NCBI GenBank assembly: GCA_902787595.1
Contig: CADAHD010000074.1
Span: forward strand, 1 to 9,016
From: an uncultured Lachnospiraceae bacterium
GTDB lineage: Bacteria > Bacillota_A > Clostridia > Lachnospirales > Lachnospiraceae
DNA length: 9,016 nucleotides
Direction of reading: 5' to 3'
A program made the translations under genes and the position numbers. Shown here piece after piece: positions 4,905 through 9,016 of the stretch (position 1 is the first letter of the stretch; each line of letters opens with the position of its first letter). The notes below the pieces were generated by a model. That model searched no databases, was not told the DNA's origin, and saw nothing but the letters and a program-made list of their open reading frames with translations.

Positions 4905-6794
4905 ATGGAACGATCAGAGATCAGCAAAATCTGTCTTCGGTGTATGAAGGTCAGTGACGCAGAGGGGATCTGCCCTTATTGCGGAAGAGAGAAAGCCGGC
5001 CAGCAGACCTGGTCAAAAGCTTTACCACCGGGGACTATTCTCAACACAAAGATACTTATAGGAAACATTCTGGGAAAGGGAGGATACGGAATAACCTATA
5101 TAGGTTATGACATGCTCCTTGAGTATCCTGTTGCCGTAAAAGAGTTTTTCCCGGACGAAATGGTAGACCGTGCCGATGACGGCAAAACGGTACTGGTTCT
5201 TGATGAAGTCAACGCTGAGGAATATGAGAAGGAGACAAAAGCGTATCTGCGTGAGGCGCGCATACTGGCAGAGTTCTCCAAGTTCCCCGGTATCGTTGCG
5301 ATCAAGGATCTTTTCTACGAGAATAATACCGGTTACCTTATCATGGAATATCTCCAGAGCGGTAACCTGCGTAAATACATAGATGATCAGGGCGGATGGC
5401 TTTCGGTAGAAGAATCGCTGAGCCTGATGGAACCTGTTATAAGCATACTGGGCAAGCTTCACAAGTCCGGTCTGCTCCATCGTGATATCAGCCCCGATAA
5501 CATAATGATGGATGAGGACGGCAGCATCAAGCTTATCGACTTTGGCGGATCCAGAAAGATGGGCGTTGCCAATCAGCAGGTTTTCCTTGGTAAGTGGGGG
5601 TTTGCGCCGCTTGAGCAGATGCTTTCAAAGCTTTCCGAACAGGGACCATGGACAGATATCTACGGTATCTGCGCTACGCTGTACTGCATGATGACAGGGG
5701 ATGTGCCCCAGTCTTCTTATGAGCGTAACGAAAAAGATGAGCTGGTAGATCTGGCAAATTATACCATTCAGATAGATAAGAAGCTCTCAAAGGCTATCAT
5801 GAAGGGACTCTCCATGAGACCCAGAGACAGACAGCAGAGCATAGAAGAGCTTTATAAGGATCTCTACGGCATTTCTCCCGATGAAAAGAGTGTGCCTATA
5901 GTGACATCTGATGAAGGACCGCATATTTTAAAGGACCGTAACGAAAGAGTCTGGTTTGGTGAGTATCCCATGAATGAGATCACGGGAGCCCAGCTTACCT
6001 CTGATCTTGTATATGCGGAATATGATGATGATAATATCGCCACGCTCAATGGTGAAAGATATCTGAGATTGCCTGTCATGAAGACAAAGGGGGCAGACTC
6101 ACATGATATTTTCATGCTCCGCCGCAGCGTTGTAAAGGAAGAAGAAGGAGAGATATCGGGCTACCGTTACTTCAAATTCAACATGCTTTCGTGGCGTATA
6201 GTGCAGAACAGGGCAGGCAGGGTAACCCTGCAGTCCGAATATATAATAGAGTATCGTGCTTTTGATAAGAAAAAGTATCTTGATATGACCGATCGCGAGA
6301 TCTCAAAGATCCGCAGTGGTATATATTGGGAAGAGAGTGAGATAAGAGCCTGGCTCAATTCCCGCTTTATCAAGAAAGCGTTCAAGGAGGAGGAGAGAGG
6401 ATTTCTTAATGTTACAAAGATCAATACCCCTATCTCCGCATTCTCTGACAGGACCACTTATGATAAGGTTTATCTCCCCTCAATAGAGGAGATACGTCAG
6501 GGATTTGATATCGACTTTACGCTTTCAAGGGGACTTAACAAAGCAAGGACGGTTGTTGAGGCATCACCCTGCTCACAGTATGTGGCTGCTTTGGCAGACA
6601 GGGTGTTGTCGCATTCCAGTTTTGGTCTGCGTTCCAGAGGACATATCGACGGTAAGGATTCATACAAGTGCGCCGAGAATTATGAGGGCCACGCGCTGGT
6701 GGATGATCATCTTACATTGTGGAAACTCAATGAAGAGATGGGCATCAGACCTGTTATTTGCGTGAATGCTTCGGACATCGAGGAAATGAATTAG
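4905..6794 (+). CDS. Zinc-ribbon Ser/Thr protein kinase with C-terminal DUF6273-like domain
   Basis: This is a 629-aa soluble kinase that should phosphorylate Ser/Thr on partner proteins. The N-terminus has a zinc-ribbon knuckle, C10-x2-C13-x9-C23-x2-C26. The kinase domain (about 47-320) is complete: glycine loop GKGGYG (57-62), ATP lysine K79 in VAVK, helix-C E117, HRD (192-194) with N199, DFG (212-214), an APLEQ version of APE (234-238), D251 and R309. All catalytic residues are present, so it should be active. From about 345 a second domain starts at VWFGEYP and carries YWEESEIRAWLN (474-485), FGLRSRG (573-579) and GIRPVI (613-618), the pattern I associate with DUF6273, a formylglycine-enzyme-like fold. 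There is no membrane helix, unlike PrkC. GGGGG at 4896-4900 serves as ribosome site. A phosphatase and a Crp/Fnr gene follow closely. Kinase: sure. Domain name: moderately sure. Targets unknown. Confidence 0.9.
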   Translation: MERSEISKICLRCMKVSDAEGICPYCGREKAGQQTWSKALPPGTILNTKILIGNILGKGGYGITYIGYDMLLEYPVAVKEFFPDEMVDRADDGKTVLVLDEVNAEEYEKETKAYLREARILAEFSKFPGIVAIKDLFYENNTGYLIMEYLQSGNLRKYIDDQGGWLSVEESLSLMEPVISILGKLHKSGLLHRDISPDNIMMDEDGSIKLIDFGGSRKMGVANQQVFLGKWGFAPLEQMLSKLSEQGPWTDIYGICATLYCMMTGDVPQSSYERNEKDELVDLANYTIQIDKKLSKAIMKGLSMRPRDRQQSIEELYKDLYGISPDEKSVPIVTSDEGPHILKDRNERVWFGEYPMNEITGAQLTSDLVYAEYDDDNIATLNGERYLRLPVMKTKGADSHDIFMLRRSVVKEEEGEISGYRYFKFNMLSWRIVQNRAGRVTLQSEYIIEYRAFDKKKYLDMTDREISKIRSGIYWEESEIRAWLNSRFIKKAFKEEERGFLNVTKINTPISAFSDRTTYDKVYLPSIEEIRQGFDIDFTLSRGLNKARTVVEASPCSQYVAALADRVLSHSSFGLRSRGHIDGKDSYKCAENYEGHALVDDHLTLWKLNEEMGIRPVICVNASDIEEMN

Positions 6795-6811
6795 GGGGAA
6801 CGGAGATCGAC

Positions 6812-7615
6812 ATGCGGACATTCGTCGTAAGCGATATCCACGGACATTACGATACCTTTATGAAGCTCCTTAAGCTTATTGATTTCCAGCCTGAGGACAT
6901 AATGTATATAAACGGTGATGTAATAGACCGCGGAAAAGAAGGAATAAAACTTATAAAGTACATCATGAAGCAGGAAAACATGGAAATGTTTCTGGGCAAT
7001 CATGAGATGATGATGCTTAAGGCCATCGAATACCAGAGGGATCTTAAGGAGGGGAAGATCGATCCGGGGCAGGATGAGGAGCATCTGACTCCTTATGAGC
7101 TGTGGACGCATCCGGCTAACGGCGGCGAAGATACCTTTGCGGATTTTTATCGCCTTAGTCAGGAAGAACAGGATGAGATAGAAAGCTTTCTTAACGGGCT
7201 GCGTCTGATCAAGCGCATAGATGTAAACGGCGTGAAATATCATATTTCACATTCATATTCCCTCAACCGTAAATTCGGAAAAGAATTGTTTTTGAAGGAT
7301 GCCGATCCTTTAGAAGCAGAGACCATCGTATGGGAATCTCTGTTTGACCGCATGGGCAATCCGTATGACAAGAAAGAAAAGTGTCCCTTCCAGTATAAGA
7401 AAGACCGCTATATCGTGGGGCATATCTTTACCCAGAGGCTTAACCACCTGGATGATCTGGGAAGAGGAATGATATTTATCAGCGAGAAATACAGGGGCTG
7501 TTATGTTATAGATATGGATTGCGGCATGGCCATCAATTCGCGCTCCAGCCGTCTGGGCTGTCTGCAGCTGGAGACCATGAAAGAATTCTATGTAGCTCTT
7601 ATGGACTATGAATGA
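6812..7615 (+). CDS. PPP-family serine/threonine protein phosphatase (calcineurin-like)
   Basis: This is a 267-aa cytoplasmic metallophosphatase, expected to remove phosphate from Ser/Thr using two metal ions. It shows the three signature blocks of the PPP family: SDIHGHYD (7-14; D8 and H10 are metal ligands), GDVIDRG (35-41; D36, D39, R40) and GNHE (62-65; N63 and H64). Two later metal histidines are probably H147 in YHISHSY and H204 in VGHIFTQ. The closing DCGMAI stretch is typical of bacterial PrpA-like and lambda-like enzymes. The start at 6812 is chosen because GGAG lies at 6802-6805 and the fold begins at MRTFVVSDIHG; an in-frame ATG at 6758 would overlap the kinase gene and add 18 residues unlike the family. 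It begins 17 bases after the kinase stop, so the pair is very likely co-expressed as an opposing writer and eraser. Confidence 0.9.
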   Translation: MRTFVVSDIHGHYDTFMKLLKLIDFQPEDIMYINGDVIDRGKEGIKLIKYIMKQENMEMFLGNHEMMMLKAIEYQRDLKEGKIDPGQDEEHLTPYELWTHPANGGEDTFADFYRLSQEEQDEIESFLNGLRLIKRIDVNGVKYHISHSYSLNRKFGKELFLKDADPLEAETIVWESLFDRMGNPYDKKEKCPFQYKKDRYIVGHIFTQRLNHLDDLGRGMIFISEKYRGCYVIDMDCGMAINSRSSRLGCLQLETMKEFYVALMDYE

Positions 7616-7622
7616 GGCGTGA

Positions 7623-8273
7623 ATGGATCTTTTTTCTGATATAGCACAGGCTGAGATAGATAAGATGCTTAAATGCTCGAGGGCGGTAAGCAGAAAATTG
7701 TCTGCAGGCGAATACATCTTCCGCCAGGGAGAAGTGCCGCAGATGATTTTTTTGTTGCAGGAAGGCGAAGTGGGCCTGGTCAAGGACTTTGCTTCGGGCA
7801 AGCGCAATCTCTTATATACGGTAGTAGCGGGAGATGTTTTTGGCGAGGCATTTCTCTTTGCGGGACAGTCGCATTACTGGTATGATGCTGTGGCAATGAA
7901 CGGATGCAGTGTGCTGCAGATACCGTGGAAATTTTTCTACGGTTTTTGTGAAAATGCCTGCGGGCATCATCAGATGATAACCAGGAATCTGCTGGAGATA
8001 CTGGCCGGCAGGAATTTTTCGATGACCAAGAAGCTGCATCTTTTAAGTTCCACTTCTCTTAAGGAAAAGCTGGCGATATATTTTCTTGAGAATGCCGATG
8101 CCAAAGGACGCGTGAGACTGTCCATGAACCGTGAGAATTTTGCGGATTTCCTGGGCGTGGCAAGACCGTCGCTTTCGCGTGAACTTATGAATATGCAGAA
8201 GGAAGGCCTTATCGAAGTGGATAAGGAAGAGATACGCATTCTTGACAGGGATGCGATAGAGAGTTTCTACTGA
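7623..8273 (+). CDS. Crp/Fnr-family transcriptional regulator
   Basis: This is a 216-aa dimeric DNA-binding regulator. Residues 20-110 form a cyclic-nucleotide-binding-like beta barrel (SAGEYIFRQGEVPQMIFLLQEGEVGLVK, then VVAGDVFGEAFLFAG at 67-81). A dimer helix follows, and residues 145-205 form the winged helix-turn-helix, with NRENFADFLGVARPSLSREL as turn and recognition helix and QKEGLIEVD leading into the wing. The GDVFGEA segment lacks the RTA motif that normally closes the cAMP pocket, so cAMP is unlikely as ligand. Four cysteines (18, 95, 109, 113) do not match the FNR iron-sulphur pattern; redox sensing is possible but unproven. The gene starts 7 bases after the phosphatase stop, with GAGG at 7614-7617 overlapping that stop, so it is coupled to the kinase/phosphatase pair. 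The site at 8323-8340 is a good candidate operator. Confidence 0.92.
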   Translation: MDLFSDIAQAEIDKMLKCSRAVSRKLSAGEYIFRQGEVPQMIFLLQEGEVGLVKDFASGKRNLLYTVVAGDVFGEAFLFAGQSHYWYDAVAMNGCSVLQIPWKFFYGFCENACGHHQMITRNLLEILAGRNFSMTKKLHLLSSTSLKEKLAIYFLENADAKGRVRLSMNRENFADFLGVARPSLSRELMNMQKEGLIEVDKEEIRILDRDAIESFY

Positions 8274-8290
8274 TCTATTTCTGTTTTTTT
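8256..8290 (+). terminator. Weak candidate terminator after the Crp/Fnr gene
   Basis: A short stem ATAGA (8256-8260) / TCTAT (8274-8278) overlaps the stop codon and is followed by seven T at 8284-8290. The T-tract is good but the stem is only 5 bp, so some read-through into the next gene is plausible. Confidence 0.3.
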
Positions 8291-8322
8291 CAAGATTAAT
8301 TTTATATGGGAATTATCTGTAC

Positions 8323-8340
8323 ACGTAACAATTGTTACGT
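8323..8340. promoter_or_regulatory. 18-bp perfect palindrome, candidate Crp/Fnr operator for the glycyl-radical gene
   Basis: ACGTAACAA (8323-8331) and TTGTTACGT (8332-8340) form a perfect palindrome with its centre between 8331 and 8332. Partial TGTAC/GTACA flanks (8318-8322, 8339-8343) extend it out of register. It contains GTA-N8-TAC, the spacing used by the Crp-family member NtcA. The centre is at -41.5 from the start predicted from the -10 box at 8361-8366, the class II position for CRP/FNR activators. The Crp/Fnr gene ends 49 bases upstream. Confidence 0.65.
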
Positions 8341-8360
8341 ACAATTCTTTGGGAAGATGT

Positions 8361-8366
8361 TATTAT
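8361..8366 (+). promoter_or_regulatory. -10 box of the grcA promoter without a usable -35
   Basis: TATTAT at 8361-8366 predicts a start near 8373. At a 17-base spacing the -35 position (8338-8343) reads CGTACA, far from TTGACA and overlapped by the palindrome. Absence of a -35 is what is expected for a class II activated promoter. Confidence 0.55.
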
Positions 8367-8431
8367 TTGCTCGTAAAGAGGAAAAGGCCGGCGGGCCATA
8401 ACATAACATCAGATATAAGGAGGAGAAAAAA

Positions 8432-8674
8432 ATGGGAGAATCAAGCGCACAGGTAAACAATCTGGTATCACTTCTGGATGGATATGCAACTAAGGGCGGC
8501 CATCATCTTAATGTAAACGTACTTAACAGGGACACGCTTCTGGATGCACAGGCTCATCCCGAGAATTATCCCCAGCTGACCATCAGAGTATCCGGATATG
8601 CTGTTAACTTCATCAAGCTCACCCCCGAGCAGCAGGCAGACGTTATCAGCAGAACCTTCCACGAAGCCATCTGA
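8432..8674 (+). CDS. grcA: Autonomous glycyl radical cofactor, GrcA/YfiD-like, short form
   Basis: This 80-aa protein is almost identical in pattern to the C-terminal glycyl-radical domain of pyruvate formate-lyase: [42 protein letters not shown], then [14 protein letters not shown]. The radical glycine is G55 in RVSGYA. E. coli GrcA (YfiD, 127 aa) has the same domain and replaces the C-terminal piece of pyruvate formate-lyase after oxygen cleaves it at the radical glycine. The present protein lacks the ~45-residue N-terminal part of GrcA, so it is nearly the bare radical domain. It should be activated by the radical-SAM enzyme PflA, not in this window. A strong AAGGAGG (8417-8423) stands 8 bases before ATG, and the reading frame is intact with its own promoter and terminator, so this is a gene and not a pflB remnant. 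In E. coli this gene is FNR-controlled; a Crp/Fnr gene and palindrome lie just upstream here. Confidence 0.9.
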   Translation: MGESSAQVNNLVSLLDGYATKGGHHLNVNVLNRDTLLDAQAHPENYPQLTIRVSGYAVNFIKLTPEQQADVISRTFHEAI

Positions 8675-8692
8675 TATAGCTACAAGTCGTGC

Positions 8693-8756
8693 ACAAGTCT
8701 AAACAAAAACACCGCGGGATGCTTGCATCACCGCGGTGTTATTTGTTTGGACTTGT
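8693..8756 (+). terminator. Very long bidirectional terminator hairpin after grcA
   Basis: Bases 8693-8717 pair with 8731-8756 over about 25 positions, with one G.U pair (8700/8749) and one bulged base. The core is ACACCGCGG/CCGCGGTGT with an inner ATGC/GCAT loop stem. The outer part pairs an A-rich arm with a T-rich arm, so it can terminate on either strand. It begins 18 bases after the stop codon. The arm's first seven bases (ACAAGTC) also occur as a direct repeat at 8682-8688. Confidence 0.85.
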
Positions 8757-9016
8757 ATTCGGCGCCAGCCGAACATCCGGCGAAATCTGCATCGCAGATT
8801 TTGACGGATGGCACGACGGGGGGGAGCAAGATGCCGTAAGGCATCGGGAAAAGCTCTGTTTAATCCCCAATACATAATTGCAGCAGCGGATCTCTGCAAT
8901 GTTTCGATAAACATGCTCTGTATGCGGGCGGAGGCATCGGGCCCCAAACGGAACAGGTCCCCGTGCCCCGCCTGCATACAGAGCGGCCTGTTTTTACAAC
9001 CGCAGGCTTCCGCTGC
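8757..9016. repeat. Gene-free cluster of inverted repeats, possibly a REP-like element
   Basis: I find no convincing gene here; two open frames that cross it are interrupted in meaning by the repeats. Stems include TTCGGC/GCCGAA (8758-8763, 8768-8773); CATCCG/CGGATG (8774-8779, 8805-8810) enclosing AAATCTGC/GCAGATTT (8783-8790, 8794-8801); GATGCC/GGCATC (8830-8835, 8840-8845); ATTGCAG/CTGCAAT (8877-8883, 8894-8900); GTTT/AAAC (8901-8904, 8909-8912); and the large stem listed separately. GGCATCGGG occurs directly twice (8840-8848, 8933-8941) and GCTCTGT twice (8853-8859, 8915-8921). The window ends inside the region. Confidence 0.5.
8915..8984. repeat. 70-base hairpin with GGAACAGGTCCCC apex
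   Basis: GCTCTGTATGC (8915-8925) pairs perfectly with GCATACAGAGC (8974-8984). After one mismatch the stem goes on with GGCGG/CCGCC. Inside, GGCA-T-CGGG pairs with CCCG-TGCC, leaving an apex that contains GGAACAGGTCCCC. A short T-run (8991-8995) follows, so it could also act as a terminator. The apex phrase resembles sequences I associate with REP elements spread by RAYT transposases; that link is weak without a genome search. Confidence 0.5.

Noticed and set aside
6758..6811. Earlier ATG for the phosphatase, overlapping the kinase end
   Set aside because: The 18 added residues do not match the family, and a proper GGAG site precedes ATG 6812.
7623..8273. An FNR-type iron-sulphur oxygen sensor
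   Set aside because: The four cysteines (18, 95, 109, 113) do not form the N-terminal FNR cluster pattern; another signal or a thiol switch is more likely.
8432..8674. The small glycyl-radical frame as a remnant of a broken pflB
   Set aside because: It has its own promoter, strong ribosome site, full-length radical domain, stop and terminator; no upstream pflB sequence is present.
8699..8977. A 92-codon minus-strand open frame (and a + strand one at 8689-8877)
   Set aside because: Both run through hairpins and direct repeats, have no ribosome site or recognisable family, and their composition (many Arg, His and Ala in clumps) reflects the repeat DNA.
8757..9016. CRISPR array
   Set aside because: The repeats are unequal inverted stems, not regularly spaced identical direct repeats, and no cas gene is present.

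Overview
The window looks like chromosome from an anaerobic Firmicute, most likely a Lachnospiraceae-type clostridium. This is an inference from moderate GC, frequent ATA isoleucine codons, strong purine-rich Shine-Dalgarno sites, a stand-alone glycyl-radical protein closest to clostridial pyruvate formate-lyase C-termini, and a zinc-ribbon/kinase/DUF6273-like protein of a kind seen in that group. All protein genes lie on the + strand; the only minus-strand gene is a tRNA.

Layout. (1) 1-297 is the 3' end of a methionyl-tRNA-synthetase-like class I tRNA ligase, followed by its terminator. (2) A minus-strand tRNA-Gly(UCC) has a consensus promoter, a hairpin leader and its own terminator, which sits back to back with the ligase terminator. 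(3) 732-4804 is a three-gene MacB-like ABC export operon: an ATPase with an unusual acidic/Ala-Pro tail, a secreted membrane-anchored protein with Ig/CARDB-like domains in the place where an HlyD-type adaptor is usual, and a 4-TM FtsX/MacB permease starting at TTG. Its promoter region holds four 11-bp-phased repeats, a TTACA-N4-TGTAA site like those of BceR-type response regulators, and a palindrome between -35 and -10. (4) 4905-8273 is a tight signalling operon: a soluble Ser/Thr kinase with an N-terminal zinc ribbon and a C-terminal DUF6273-like domain, a PPP-family phosphatase, and a Crp/Fnr-family regulator. (5) 8432-8674 is an 80-aa autonomous glycyl radical protein (GrcA/YfiD-like). An 18-bp perfect palindrome lies upstream, centred at -41.5 from the TSS predicted from a TATTAT -10 box. 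(6) After a very long terminator hairpin, 8757-9016 is a gene-free cluster of inverted repeats that resembles a REP-like element.

Working model (inference): the kinase/phosphatase pair senses something through its zinc ribbon or C-terminal domain and may act on the Crp/Fnr protein encoded with it. That protein would switch on grcA from a class II site, to repair oxygen-damaged pyruvate formate-lyase. The adjacent ABC operon appears to be separately controlled, perhaps as an envelope-stress or export module. The strongest lead is the kinase-phosphatase-Crp/Fnr-GrcA neighbourhood.
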